This document shows positions 32,701-45,000 of a stretch of DNA of 64,000 nucleotides, piece after piece. The notes under the pieces were generated by a model that searched no databases, was not told the origin of the DNA, and was given only the letters and a program-made list of their open reading frames with translations. Origin of the DNA: a virus; the IMG/VR virus record IMGVR_UViG_3300017783_000007, positions 1 to 64,000 of that record; one strand, written 5' to 3'. Position numbers and translations under genes: made by a program. Every line of letters begins with the position of its first letter. Position 1 is the first letter of the stretch.

Positions 32701-34345
32701 CCCCCGCAGTCGCATACTGAGAATTTGCACTTTCATATACAATTACATCTCCTGCGGATGCGGCGTCAGAGATAGTAAGTTCTGCTTGTACTGTTTTAAT
32801 TTGATCTACAAAGGATAAATTACCGCTGCCATCGCTTTGTATAACTTGCTCTGCATTTCCATCATTATTAGGAAGTGTCAAAGTATAAGAAGCAGCTGCG
32901 CTATGGGGAGGGCCCTGTAGCTTGACTCCATGAGAATTATTCTCACAGTTAAGAGTTATAGAGCCAGAGCCTGCGGTTGAGTTTCCTTTTATCTTGAATA
33001 AACCAGAACCATTTGGGTCAACTTCTATGTTTCCATTACTAACAGAAGTGAGCGTATTTCCATTAACATCTAGATTTCCTCCCAGCTGAGGAGTAGTGTC
33101 ACTAACTATATTTGGAACAATATCTGCTGATCCATTGAAAGACACTCCCCCAATAGTTCTTGCAGTAGTTAGAGTAGCTGCAGATCCAGTAGTATTTTGA
33201 TTTCCTGTTGTATTAACTCCAGGCAAGTCTATATTTGCAGACCCGTCAAAGGACACACCACCAATAGTTCTTGCAGTAGTTAGAGTAGCTGCAGATCCAG
33301 TAGTATTTTGATTTCCTGTTGTATTAACTCCAGGTACGTCTATATTTGCAGACCCGTCAAAGGATACACCACCAATAGTTCTTGCAGTAGTTAGAGTAGC
33401 TGCAGATCCAGTAGTATTTTGGTTTCCTGTTGTATTAACCCCCGGTAGGTTTATGTTTGCAGACCCGTCAAAAGAAACCCCACCAATAGTTCTTGTAGTC
33501 TCAAGAGCTGTTGCGGTACCCGCATTACCAGAAGTGTCTTGAGTGCCCACAGTGTTAACCCCAGGCAGGTTTATGTTTGCAGACCCGTCAAAGGATACAC
33601 CACCAATAGTTCTTGCAGTAGTTAGAGTAGCTGCAGATCCAGTAGTATTTTGATTTCCTGTTGTATTAACTCCTGGGAGACTAATACTACTAGTTCCATC
33701 AAAAGAAACTCCCCCAATAGTTCGTGCTGTCGCAAGCGCGGTAGCAGTAGCTGCGAGCCCCGAAGTGTTTTGGTTTCCTGTTGTATTAACTCCGGGCAAG
33801 TCTATATTTGCAGACCCGTCAAAAGAAACTCCACCAATAGTTCTTGCAGTAGTTAGAGTAGCTGCAGATCCACTAGTGTTTTGGTTTCCTGCTGTATTAA
33901 CTCCAGGCAAGTCTATATTTGCTGACCCGTCAAAGGATACACCACCAATAGTTCTTGCAGTCTCAAAAGCTGTCGCGGTACTCGCATTACCCGAAGTGTT
34001 TTGGTTTCCTGTTGTATTAACTCCGGGCAAGTCTATATTTGCTGACCCGTCAAAGGATACACCACCAATAGTTCTTGCAGTTGTTAAGGTGGGTGCAGAA
34101 TTAATTGTAGAATCAATGGCACCGTCTCCGGTATCATCGTACAAAAAAGAAATACCGGAATGACTACCGTTGGTAGCAAATTGAGCTCCTACAATATCTT
34201 GAACTTCTTCAGATGTTACGGAAGAAGTAGAAGAAGAGGGCGTAAAATCCCACCTAGATTTAGTGGAATTAAAAGTATAAACTGCCCCATTAACTGTAAC
34301 GGTATCTCCATTTGAAGGCGAGTTTGTAAAATCTGTAAATGCCAT
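29711..34345 (-). CDS. Large tail fibre with tandem repeats, propeller-like region and S74 chaperone
   Basis: 1,544 residues. The shared N-terminal domain (TDFTNSPSNGDTVTVNGA) leads into nine tandem units on TARTIGGVSFDGSANIDLPG. Next are TPQLGGNLDVNG modules and a beta-propeller-like region (about 560-960, with recurring VVYTSGG, ITYDDNDGKW and similar). The same GLTTGATYYLTSNGTL-type module seen after the propeller in the 938-residue protein follows. It ends with a peptidase S74 intramolecular chaperone: SSDERLKENIEII, GVIAQDVEKVLPELV and the terminal coiled coil. S74 domains trimerise fibres and then cleave themselves off, probably here just before SDERLKE. It is a major receptor-binding fibre candidate. 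Confidence 0.88.
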   Translation of the reverse strand: MAFTDFTNSPSNGDTVTVNGAVYTFNSTKSRWDFTPSSSTSSVTSEEVQDIVGAQFATNGSHSGISFLYDDTGDGAIDSTINSAPTLTTARTIGGVSFDGSANIDLPGVNTTGNQNTSGNASTATAFETARTIGGVSFDGSANIDLPGVNTAGNQNTSGSAATLTTARTIGGVSFDGSANIDLPGVNTTGNQNTSGLAATATALATARTIGGVSFDGTSSISLPGVNTTGNQNTTGSAATLTTARTIGGVSFDGSANINLPGVNTVGTQDTSGNAGTATALETTRTIGGVSFDGSANINLPGVNTTGNQNTTGSAATLTTARTIGGVSFDGSANIDVPGVNTTGNQNTTGSAATLTTARTIGGVSFDGSANIDLPGVNTTGNQNTTGSAATLTTARTIGGVSFNGSADIVPNIVSDTTPQLGGNLDVNGNTLTSVSNGNIEVDPNGSGLFKIKGNSTAGSGSITLNCENNSHGVKLQGPPHSAAASYTLTLPNNDGNAEQVIQSDGSGNLSFVDQIKTVQAELTISDAASAGDVIVYESANSQYATAGESTISASVTQTSTSIEYLGTTSSSEGVGQAVLVPDYSNKIFQLTYESSTYYYRWATLAADGSVTVSSTGSMPSNSNQITTGPAFLVASNKIALIGSTGSATYYNIGTINTSTGAITWGTNATLYSASTSWDSAGSITYDDNDGKWILVGGDNIRALTYNSSNDTFTVGTAVTVGGSHTSVAYDPVRNAGVVVYTSGGSNYCKKWTCSSGSITLGSAVTVTNTTLQSSDITGNVYTPSAAGNPHIFYIPNRQKFLMIYQITYEYFGNKTWPVGYNSVTIEENGTLTVAHKDTDPGGSGSFLSASIVAGAVDTGTNTLVYLSNGSYNSARRLLLGRLTMSSNGTITHASNSTVMSHSNTINAGALIYKSAGLVYGFTRYGSSASMISQLDGEFYGIQNTVTTTNIENTVVGIADENISAGASGTVNLMGGVDRNQSSLTTGATYYLTSNGTLNSTADSYNIKMGVAVSATELLLEHTTSDADITAVSAGNGLTGGGTSGAVTLSLENTGVTAATYGSATTIPQIVVDGQGRVTSASNVTITAGSSIDVSDTAPSSPSSGDLWFNSSNLRPYIYYADGDSNQWIEFANSNGGGAGSGALALGELTNVSSSSPSSGQVLKWSGSEWAPAADSTGTGGIASVSADTSPQLGGDLDLNGQDIVTASNGDIDLDPNGSGVVVFKGNSTKGSGQFKLNCEVNSHGVTIKGPPHSASADYTLTLPNDDGSANQVLKTDGSGVLSWTTPASAGATSIDDLSDAVYNSTALSLFLGANAGAAVTNSASANVAVGVNAGDSITSANMNVLLGYNAGNAITTGSKNIVIGGQAYNATSSNGSHNILIGYNAEATSTSTNNEMTIGTASGDGLINNVRIPGVDFTMNTTALHYGAEIRADGDVVAYYSSDERLKENIEIIPNALSKVQQIRGVTFDWTDEYLEKQGGEDGYFHRKHDSGVIAQDVEKVLPELVAERPDGTKAVRYEKLVAVLIEAVKELKQEIEELKGEK
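33110..34100 (-). repeat. Nine tandem TARTIGGVSFDGSAN repeats within the 1,544-aa fibre
   Basis: Eight full units and one partial unit of 37 or 40 residues (about 111-120 bp). Several copies are nearly identical at DNA level (e.g. CCACCAATAGTTCTTGCAG on the + strand). A related copy lies in the 3,207-residue gene at 39,331-39,420. Confidence 0.92.
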
Positions 34346-34354
34346 TTATTTCTC

Positions 34355-36049
34355 CTACGAGGCTCCGTATATAAGTACACGTCTCGTACCTGCTCCAGTA
34401 CATGTAATAATTAATTCGTTGTTTGCTGATATTCTAACGCCGTTTCCTAGTTCCTGAAAACTGTCTACAGAGCCAGAGTCCAATGAAGTCGGTTTATCGA
34501 TAGTGGCTGTTAAAGAGCTATCAGATAGATCATACTCATACACTCTCCCAAGAAAACGATTACTTGAATCTCCGTAGCGACGATCTCCTATAAATATTTG
34601 AGAATTATTAAAGTCGAGATCAAACCCAAACATAGTTTCGTTGGTAACGTTATTATATACCTCCCCACCAGTATTTGGATTTGTAAAAGTATTCTCAAGA
34701 CTGCCAGTAGATGTATTAAATACGTAAACACGTCCTAAGCCTTTCTGCGTGGTTGCATCCGAAGAAGCACGAGGAAGATTCCTAAGTGCAGTTACGGCAT
34801 ACTTGCTGCCATCTGAATTAAACTTAACAAGATGTCCAAAATTAGGAGGAGAATCTGAATAGTAAGTAAAGTCAGAGGGCCAAGAAGTTTTTCTTAGTAA
34901 ACTACCATCAGATAAATCGTAAATATAAACTGCTCCTACATAGTCATTACTTGAAACACTTTCTTTTTGGTGACTTACAATAAGATACTCGCCGCTCATA
35001 TCCATACATGCCCCAAAGTGGTAATTGGCGTACCCCGAAACAACAGTAGTAGGATTTTCAATAGTTCTCTCTAGAGACCCATCTGATAAGTTGTAAATAT
35101 AAATTATACCTTTTCTAGACGCGGAAGTAGCGTTATTCGATGCAATCGCAACATATGTATTATTGCAGGCAACTCCATTACCAAAGTAGCCATTAGAGAC
35201 ATTTGTAATAGGGTTACTATGTGTTCTTATTAAACTTCCCGTTGCCGCATTGTATATATCAACCACACCTGTTCTAGTATATGTACCGGTCGCTGGCTCG
35301 TAATAGGAGCCAGCGGCTAATCTGGTGCCATTGGGAGACAGCTGTAATGAATATCCCAGCCAAGCAACTGCATCTCTACCGGACTCGGCGGATATACTTC
35401 TCTCGTAACTTCCATCATCTATAGAATATAAATGTATTTCTTGGTCTGCTGCTGTTGTCGAACGCCTAGGAACGGCTAAACGATTGCCCCCTACGCTAAT
35501 CTCTGAGTCTTGTCTGTCGAAGAAGAAGGCGTTATTATCGGGGTCTGTTACAGCTCTTTGATAGGTTACGTCTATACCAAAAGATAAGCTAAATGCTGCT
35601 GCGGCACTAACTGCTCCGTTAGTACCATCAGTAGCACTAAAAGTAAGAGTAAAGGTTCCCCCAGTCGAAGTAGAAGGAGTTATAGTGAACACATTATCTG
35701 CTTGTGATACAGTAGCCGTAGACCCCAAAGCCCCTGTTGTAACAGCATAGGACCATGTAAGAGGAAATCCTTCGGGATCCGTTGATACAGCCGTAATAGT
35801 AGTTGCTGTGCCGTCCCCTGAAAGATCATAGCTGGAATTAACTCCTGTTATACTACTTGGAGCATTATCTTGTACTGTCGCAATTAAGTACCAACCGGAT
35901 CCATTGTACAAAAACAACTTATTATTAGCACTGACATAAGCTTGATCTCCTGCTGCCATTCCTGTTAAAGCTGTTAAAGCCGCCATATTAGCCACAGTTG
36001 TAGTAGTTACACCTGCCGATATTGTTTTAATGTCTATATAATTTGCCAT
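34355..36049 (-). CDS. Fibre protein: Ig/cadherin-like domain plus seven-bladed propeller
   Basis: 564 residues. An N-terminal module (TTTVANMAALTALTGMAAGDQ...YNGSGWYLI) and a cadherin-like domain (about 65-160, with STDPEGFPLTWSY) resemble parts of the 938-residue fibre. Residues about 190-564 contain repeating strands such as EIHLYSIDDGSYERSI, GVVDIYNAATGSLIRT, GIIYIYNLSDGSLERTI, GAVYIYDLSDGSLLRK, GRVYVFNTSTGSLENTF, GRVYEYDLSDSSLTATI and RRVLIYGAS. That makes seven blades of FG-GAP/WD40-like type, with the last short strand possibly closing on the first. The ribosome-binding site is weak (TAGGTAATAAA). It is a probable adhesin. Confidence 0.78.
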   Translation of the reverse strand: MANYIDIKTISAGVTTTTVANMAALTALTGMAAGDQAYVSANNKLFLYNGSGWYLIATVQDNAPSSITGVNSSYDLSGDGTATTITAVSTDPEGFPLTWSYAVTTGALGSTATVSQADNVFTITPSTSTGGTFTLTFSATDGTNGAVSAAAAFSLSFGIDVTYQRAVTDPDNNAFFFDRQDSEISVGGNRLAVPRRSTTAADQEIHLYSIDDGSYERSISAESGRDAVAWLGYSLQLSPNGTRLAAGSYYEPATGTYTRTGVVDIYNAATGSLIRTHSNPITNVSNGYFGNGVACNNTYVAIASNNATSASRKGIIYIYNLSDGSLERTIENPTTVVSGYANYHFGACMDMSGEYLIVSHQKESVSSNDYVGAVYIYDLSDGSLLRKTSWPSDFTYYSDSPPNFGHLVKFNSDGSKYAVTALRNLPRASSDATTQKGLGRVYVFNTSTGSLENTFTNPNTGGEVYNNVTNETMFGFDLDFNNSQIFIGDRRYGDSSNRFLGRVYEYDLSDSSLTATIDKPTSLDSGSVDSFQELGNGVRISANNELIITCTGAGTRRVLIYGAS

Positions 36050-36053
36050 TTTA

Positions 36054-39000
36054 TTACCTATTTATGAGAACCCAGCCGTTATTAGCATTATAATATACTA
36101 ATTGAAAGGCTGCTCTATCAGTGGAGACTATTAAATCTTCTGCAGCGCCTTGGATCTTATGGCCATTTCTGGCTATAGTTATATTGTTAGTAGAAGCATC
36201 CCCTGTCCCGTCAATTATATGCACTTCATCTCCAATAGACGCTGTGCCCGGAAGAGTCAATGTAATAGCTGACGAAGAGGTATCTACAATTTTCTTAGTT
36301 CCAGCTACTAATGTTGTAGAAGAAGTTTGCTCTGCGAATTTAACAACCCCACCGCCGCCTGAAGTAGGTGTTGAAAGCTCAACCCATTGAGCACTGTTAC
36401 CATCATTATAATATATATAGGTAGTTAGATTGCTGGGGTCAAACCATAAAGATCCTGTAGAGGGGCTACTGGGAGCACTCTCACTAATAGTAACAATAGG
36501 GTCTCCCGCGCTGGCGGAGCCTCCAGTTACTATAAGATCAATGGTGCCATCACTATCATCATATGTAACAGTAATACCCGTTTCAGTATTACTTGTAAAC
36601 ATAGCTCCGACAGTATCCTGTATCGCTTCGGTTAGGTCTACATTTGCTGATCCATCAAAGGGATGGTTAACACTGTTTACAGTTATATTTCGTGCTGTTG
36701 TAAGAGTATCGGCCGAGCCAGTTACCGTACCAGTAACATCGCCCGTAATATTACTAGCAGTAAAGTTACCAGATACAGAAATAGTGTCACTCGATGCTGT
36801 GATTTCCTGCGTGCCCAAGAAAATTGTTCCCGCATCAAAGTAGCCTTTTCTGAATCGCGCGGTAGGGGATCCTAAGTCATAAGTTTCAGTCGCATCTGGT
36901 AGAATATGACCATAAACAGTTATAGCTGTAGATGTAGTATCTGCAAGTTTAGTCGTACCATTATATAGAGCATTTGTAGTAACATCTAAAGTACCATCAA
37001 CATCATCATATGTAACCGAGGTTCCTAGCTCAGTATTCCCAGTAAACATAGCTCCGACAGCATCTTGTAATGCCTCGCTTAAATCTACATCTGCGGATCC
37101 ATCAAAGGGGTGATTGGTTGCACCTATAGTAAAGTTTCTAGAAATCTGCAAAGAGGTGGCCGTTCCTGCGTTTCCAGAAACATCGCCTGTTAATCCTCCA
37201 GTAATATTGCCCGTAATATTGCCTGTTACATTACCAGTAACATTACCAATAAAAGTACCTTGAACATTACCTGCAAAAATTCTATTAGCGGAAGGATTGT
37301 AATAGAAAGTATTATCCGTTTTTAAACTTAAGTTGCCGGACTGAGAATCTACAAAGGGTATATAATAAAGAGCATTATCTGATTGTTCGGTACCAACAGT
37401 TACTGTTGTAGCTACTGTTGCTGTAGAAGCAGTACCCGTAAAAGTTGCATCCGTTCCATCGGTGCCCGCTTCCAATATCTTGCTAGTGCCGTTGCTTGCA
37501 TATACATCACCCGTAACATTACCGGTAACGTCGCCTTCAACATTTGCAACTAAAGTACCTACGGTATAGCCTGTACCGCTAGCATTAACTACCGTAGTGG
37601 GTGCTGCCTGTAAGTCTTTAAATAACTTCCACTTACCAGAGTCATTAGCATCTCTAAAAAGTCCGGCGTATAGATCCTGACTTCCAGAAGTATCATAAAT
37701 TCCATAAAATCCAATATCAAGACTATCTGAAGTAGTATTTCCTCTTGCTAGCTCTATAAGTGGATCCTCTACAGACAAATTTGTTGTTTCTACTATAGTG
37801 TTGTTGCCATTTACAGCTAAATCACCTGTTATAGTAAGATTACCCGCAACAGTCACATTATCGGGTAGCCCTATAGTAAGTGCTGCTCCTTCTGTACCAG
37901 ACCCGCTTACTTCTACCTCGTTAGCAGTCCCCGCTATAGTTGCAACATAGTTACCTGTTGTTTGCGTACTTAAAGCTACAGCATTATCAGCAATTTTATC
38001 CCCAGTTACGGCGTCTGTTTTTATGTGGTCCGTGCCTATAGCTCTGGCAGAATCAGTTGTAGCAGAAGAGGATATTTTTGTACCGGTAACTCCATTGGTA
38101 GCAAGAGTAAATGCTAGATCAAATTCATCTCCATCTGCTCCGCTATCAGTATCGTTAAAGTTAATATTAATTTCATTATTATCTACAAACTTTAGTTGTT
38201 TGTTTTCAGTAATTGTAACTTCGGTTCCATCACCGTCCTCTACTACAAATCCTGCTCCCATGGTATCAGAGGTTGATACCGTGCCCCCAAGTTCTATTGC
38301 GGATCCGTTAATTGTAATAGAAGAGTTTGCTAGCTTATCATTAGCAATACTACCTGCAAGCATAGCATTAGTAACCCCAGTAGCTTTAATATTAAGCGAG
38401 TTACTCGTAAATTCTATAGAGCTATCATCAACTTCAGAAGCTTTGATATAATCTTCTACCAAATCGCCGTCAGCAACAGACGAAGCTTTTAAAGTAACAA
38501 CCCCACTACTAACAGTAAAGTCCGAGGCATCAAATCTAGCAACACCTTTGTTACTTGATGTCGCTTCTTCTGCAGCAATAGTGATTGTGCCAGATGCTTC
38601 TGTGACGTCTATACCTTCTCCTGCTGAGAACGTAATAGTGCCTCCCAACGCGGTTGATGTTGAGTTGCTGCCGTCCGTAACAGTGATAGAGGGGTTTTGT
38701 AACTTACCGTTTGGAATACTACTATCTTCGATAGAAAAAGCAATTGTAGGGACTCCGCCGACATCAGCAGCAACAGAAGTTAATATCGTGCCATCACCCT
38801 TGATAGTAAGAGTTTCTGTTCCAGGAATTACACTAGGACTGCTCGTAGTAGTATTACCTGCAATCGAAGTTGGGGAACCGCCCGCTGGTGTTGCAGTACT
38901 TGTAGCAGTAATTCTACCTTTAGCATCTACTGTTATAATAGGAATTGCAGTAGCACTGCCTACTGTACCTGCCGTTGCACCACTGTTTGCTAGTGTTAAA

Positions 39001-42000
39001 GTACCAGTTACATCCTCTGTACCGTCAAAAGCACCTGATGTATAGGTTGCATCGCCAGTGATTGAAATAGTCCTACCTGCTGCTAATGCTGTCGCGGTCG
39101 GTGGCGTAGTACTTACTGATGTAATTCTACCTTTAGCATCAACTGTAAGTACTGGTACTGCTGTTGCGCCCCCATAACTTCCTGCTGTTGCACCGCTGTT
39201 TGCTAGTGTTAAAGCACCAGTTACATTGCCTGTACCGTCAAAACTACCTGAGGTATAAGTTGCATCACCAGTGATTGCAATAGTTCTGCCTGTTGCTAAA
39301 GCGGTTGCCGTACCCGCATTACCAGAAGTGTTTTGGTTTCCTGTTGTATTAACGCCAGGCAAGTCTATATTTGCAGATCCGTCAAAGGATACACCACCAA
39401 TAGTTCTTGCAGTCTCAAGAACTGTCGCGGTGGCTGCAGTGCCTGAAGTATCCTGATTTAGCGTCGGGACTCTAGCTGCATTAATGGTACCGGTTGAAAT
39501 ATTTGTTGCATTTAAGTTAGTTAAAGATGAACCATCACCGCTAAAATCGCCTGTAAAAGTTTTAGCACTTGAATCAACCATAACAGAATTGTCACTTGCT
39601 TTAACATCCCCAGTTAAGTCTCCAGCTACGTTACCTGCAAAAGTTGTAGCTGTTACTTCATTTGTACTCGGGTTAAACCTTAAGCCGGTATCTGTATGTA
39701 TAGATTGAGACCCAGTTGCCCCAGAGGACATGGTAATATACCAACTAGCATCAGTATCCTCAGAGCCTGTCAAGCTCAAATTAGTGGATGAAAGATTAGT
39801 AATTTCAAGCTCATTAGACGTTGTGTTAAACTCTACGCTAGCCCCTACATGATTAGAGTGCTCTAGTAAGCTTCGAGCCTGAGTAGTAACCCTTGCATCA
39901 GTGTAATATAAATTACTAGAGCCTTCACTTAAATCGTCTGTATCCTTGCTTGATAATACCAAGTTTGCGCCAGTTTGTAGCGCAATTCTGGCATCTGCTC
40001 TTGCGTTTGTAAAGTATAAGTTTGAACCTTCACTTAAATCACCTGTGTCTTTAGTGCCAATCCTAGTGTCAAAGTCGGAGTTCGCTCTACTAGATGTATA
40101 GTATAAATTACTTGAACCTTCCGCTACTGTATCAGTATTGCCCTGTGTAAATGTTAATACACCAGTGCCACTATTATAGCTTAGTTGTGTCGAGCCTTCG
40201 CTGATAGCCCCTCTGGCTCTTGCATTTGTAAAGTATAAGTTTGAACCTTCACTTAAATCACCTGTGTCATGGTTAGCAATACTAGTTACGGTACCAGTTA
40301 CAGCACCTGTAAATGTAGCATCAGTACCGTCTGTACCTGCCTCAAGTATTTTACTAGTACCGTTACTGGCATACACATCCCCCGTTAAATCACCTGTTAA
40401 ATCACCTGCAAAACTAGTTGAGGAAAGTACAGATGTAGATGGATTAAAAGAAAAAGTGTTTTTTGACTCAAGTTTAGAGTCTGTAATGTTTAGTTGATGG
40501 TACAGAGGTTGGGTGGTTGTACTAAGTACTTTTGAAACAATAAATATACTTTGTGAAGCGTCAAAGACTAAAGCATTTCTAGATCCTGACCTTACATTAG
40601 TAGAGCTTATTTGAGTCTCAGAGGTAAATGATATATCCGAACCTGTAGCAACAGCTCTCTTAAATACGTACCCTCCACTGGACTTATCTGCTAAAAGTAT
40701 TACTTCTTTTGTTGTAGGATCATTTGCTAAAACCATATCCTTATAAAACGAGGAATTAAGAGTTACATCTGATCCATAAGTATGAGTACTACTAGAGCTA
40801 GATACAATAACTTTTCTATACTTATTGCCATGGACTATTATACCAAGCTTATCGTCATTACTTTCTGTATACTCTATATCTCCTAAAGTACGGATTACCC
40901 CTGAGTCTTGAAGAGTAGCAAAGGGCAGACCCTCTATGCCTGAACTAGATAGAGTTGTTCCACTACTTGTTAAAATTCTTGTATTATTGTATCCATTACT
41001 TTGTGAAGGGTTACTAACGCTTGCCAGTCTTTCGCCAATAGCTACAATAAATTTATTTGCAATACCTGACCAAGATGCATCAATATTCATTGCATCATTC
41101 TCAGAGACGTCAGTAGTAGCAAAACCAGTGTTTGTTATAGGAAAACTTCCTCCTGACCCAGGAGCTCCTGCTAAGTCAGAAATGCTTGAGCCACCTGCAA
41201 AATTTGCTCCTGTGTAGGTTGGCCCTGTAGTATAACCCCTACCAGTATTTGTCATAGTTATACCGGTTAGATAATACTTACTATCTCCGGATTCGAATGT
41301 CCAGTCAAAAGTACCTGCTGCTTGCTCACCCCCGGGTAAATCTGGAGCACTAAAAGTAGGAGTAATTTGTGTTCTAAGGCTGGAATCGCTCTGAGCAAGA
41401 CGCGGAGTTCTATTACCTGAGTAAGTTGCATCAGGGGCAGAAAAGTAATTCGTCATTTGATCCGTAGTACTTACTCGCCTATTAACCATTGCAAGCTCAG
41501 AGCCTAAAGTAATTGAACCTTCGCTCGAAATATTTGCAATTAATGCTATCGGGTTTCCGTTTGTATCAATATGAGTAACAAGAGTTCTATTTGTAGAAGT
41601 ATCGGTAGGATCTCTTGTAATACTAATAGCACCTAGTAAAGTATCAGAACTCGTACTTTCAACATTAGTGGAAGCACCGAATGTTACTGTAGAACCATTA
41701 AAGGTAAGCACTCGTAGTGTATTTACCTTATTTGAGCCACTAGCTTCTGTCAAACTTATTAGAATGTTTGAAGAAGGATTAAGATCCGCTAAAGTTATTT
41801 GTCCGTATGAAGGTTGAGTATTGCTGTTTGCTCTTTGCGCACAGACAATATTTCCATTACTATCGGCTGCTGTAGTAACATTTCCCCATGTAATACTTCC
41901 CGAAGAATATGTACCAATGCTGTATTTTAATACACCTGAACTTGTCTGGGCCCAGAATGCAAGATACTTATTGTAAAGCTTAGAATAGTATAAAGACGGA

Positions 42001-45000
42001 GCGTGAGTATGTATATTATCGGATGAATTAGATACAATTGTCGCACCTGTTGTTACACTATCTGCATTTGGCTTTAAAAACGGTATTTCATGAGCAGCAC
42101 TTACACCCTCCGAAGGAAAAATACTGGCGTTTCTTGCACGAGTAGCTGTACCTGAAAGAGTACCCGATATATTGAGTACCCCTGTCGCACTTTTTAAAGT
42201 ATTAGTAGAAGGAATATAGTTTAGTAAAGAGCTTATCTCTATAGATTGAGGAGAAGCTGTCCCATCAACAAAAGCAAGATAGTGAGTATCTGCACTAGAC
42301 TCTTGAGTAGTAATAGCCACTTGAGAGGCTACAGAAGAAGACCCGCTAACATTTCCTACAAATGAAGTGGCTCGGAGAACTCCGGTGCTCGGATTGTATG
42401 TAAGTGGATTGATATCTCCGGATACACTTAAATCTTTTCTTAAACCATGGTAATCTACAGAGCTAATTGTCTCCGCCGTAGCATCTCCAAATATAATCGG
42501 AAAATCGGAGTTAGTTGTATCCGTTTCAGTTACAGCAACTTTTGTAGACTTTGTTGATATACCGGTAAATGTAGCATCAGTACCATCTGTACCGGACTCA
42601 AGTATTTTATTAGTACCGTTACTAGCATATACATCTCCGGTTAGATTGCCAGTAATTGCACCAGTAGTTGTAAATGCGCCTGCTGTCATAGTACCTGATA
42701 CTATAGGAGCATTTACTAAACCAAATGTAATTGTATTGTCACTTACCGTTGTTGTTACTTGGTTTGTTGTTCCTGAGAAAGCTAATGTTTGCCCTGTTGT
42801 AAAAGTATCATTAGAACCAGAATCAGCACTTAACGTAAATGAAGAGTTGACGTTTGAAATCTCAGTATCAACGTATGCTTTAATAGATTGTTGAGTAACA
42901 CCAAATTGATCTGAGTCATCAGACATTGAATCATCGTCTAAGAACCCTGAAACTGCAATATTATTAGTACCTTTGAAGGAAGCGGCCGTAATAGCACCTG
43001 CTTTTAATGCACTTGCTGTGCCTGTAAAGGTATTTGAACTTTCTGTGGCATCTGCAATGAATACAAATTCACTTGCTGAATCATCATAACCAAAGAAACC
43101 TTTCTTTGCGGACGAACCATCGTGCCAATTAAACTTTATGCCTCTGTCCAAGTTGTCATCAGATGAAATTGCTGGATCACCTACTTCAAAAATAGGATCA
43201 TCAACTTGAACTGTTGTACTGTTTACCGTGGTTGTTGTACCGTTTACTGTAAGTGTTCCGTCTACTACAATATCATTGCTAAAAGTCTTATTGCCTGAAA
43301 TAGTGGCAGCTATAGAAACTCCATTACTATCTACTTCTAATCCGCCATTAGTTTTAGGCTGTACAGAAAGAGTTAGAGCTCCTTGCGTGTTGCTATTAGC
43401 TTCTAATATACCGTTCCCAGCAGTTATAGAGGTAACGCTAGCTCCGTCCAAGCCATTTACAGTTGCACCGTCAAAATCTACAGTCGCATTATCAAAGTCT
43501 ATAGTTACGCCGCTATTGAAACCTAAGTTGCCCGTTAGAGTGCCACCACTTATAGGAAGAGCATTATCTGCTTTAGTACCCTGAGCATCCGTAGCATAAT
43601 CTGAAGAATCAAATGCTTTTACTTGAGCAAGATTAGTTACTTCAGAATCCATCAAAGCGCCAGCGGCTGTTACATTCGTAGTATCCGTAACATCTGCACT
43701 AGCCTCAACTCCTGATAGCTTAGTTTTTTCAGCGTCAGTAAACGCATTAGTATCTGAGTTGTTTTCATAAGCTGTTTTAATTTCAGCGTCAGTTTGATCA
43801 GCGGTTGCGCTGGCTTCAATGCCATCCAGCTTAGTTTTTTCCGAGTCAGTAAACGCATTAGTATTTGAGTTGTTCTCATACGCTGTTTTAATTTCAGAGT
43901 CAGTTTGGTCAGCGGTTGCACTAGCCTCAACTCCTGCTAGCTTAGTTTTCTCGGAGTCAGTGAACGCATTAGTATTTGAGTTGTTCTCATACGCTGTTTT
44001 AATTTCAGAGTCAGTTTGATCAGCGGTTGCATTGGCCTCAATTCCTGATAGTTTAGTTTTTTCAGAGTCAGTAAACGCATTAGTATCTGAGTTGTTCTCA
44101 TACGCTGTTTTAATTTCAGAGTCAGTTTGGTCGGCGGTTGCGTTGGCTTCAATACCGTCAAGCTTAGAGCCGTCTGTAGCAACATCACGCCCATCAACAG
44201 TTCCACCCACGGTAATATTTCCTGATGCGGCAATATTTACAGCGGAGGAAATAGATCCAGAAGATATACTTAAAGTACCGTCGCTAAGAGCAGGAGCAAC
44301 TAAAGAATCTGTTGAGTTATCAAAGTAAATACGAGAGTCACCCTGTAGAGTTCTAATACCTGAGCGACCGTCTGTTAGGACAATATTTCTATGGCTGGCC
44401 GGAACTGTTGGGTTCGTAGTATCGTCAGTATTTTTCTGAACTACAACAGTTGTAGCTACACTAGCAGTCGGAGCAACTGCGTTACTATCAAAAGTTCCTG
44501 CAAAAGTTCCTGCAAAAGCTCCCTCAAAGTTACCTGCAAAATTACCATTTAAGTTACCTGCGGTAATAGTGTCCTTTCCTGGATTATAAGTAAATGCTGA
44601 ACTTGCAAAAATATCAGACGTTCCAGTTCTTGAATCTACAAAAGCCATGAAATGGGCAGCATCCAGCATTACGGTGCCTGTTCCCGACCCATTAGCTGAT
44701 GCAACAAAGTCTGTTTGTATAACTGTCCCTGTGCCCTGACTAGCCGCAGGAGTTTCTACTACGGTTCCGGTTCCAGTACCCGCTCCCGTTGCTGTAAAAA
44801 CTGCTCCAATATCGTTAGAGGTTGCCCCTATTGCTAGAAAGTTAGAGGTGCCGGGAGATACAATTCTATATTCTTCTCCGGCAGATATTGCATCAGCCGA
44901 AATTGCAGTGCCTGCACTTCTTGCTTTAAATATCTCCCCTACGGAAGGGGTAGGGGAGCTTCCATAAGCAATCCAATTAGACAAAAGTAACACAGTACCA

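Noticed and set aside
33110-34100. CRISPR array
   Set aside because: The regular repeats lie inside a long open reading frame, encode near-identical 37-40 residue protein units and have no unique spacers; they are fibre shaft repeats.
33765-34163. Rightward ORFs of 60-240 residues across the fibre region
   Set aside because: They are antisense shadows of the repetitive leftward fibre genes, with no ribosome-binding sites and repetitive Pro/Val-rich translations mirroring the repeats.
43670-44185. CRISPR or satellite-like tandem repeat
   Set aside because: The 111-bp period is a multiple of three and fully coding (ADQTDSEIKTAYENN units) in the giant fibre protein.
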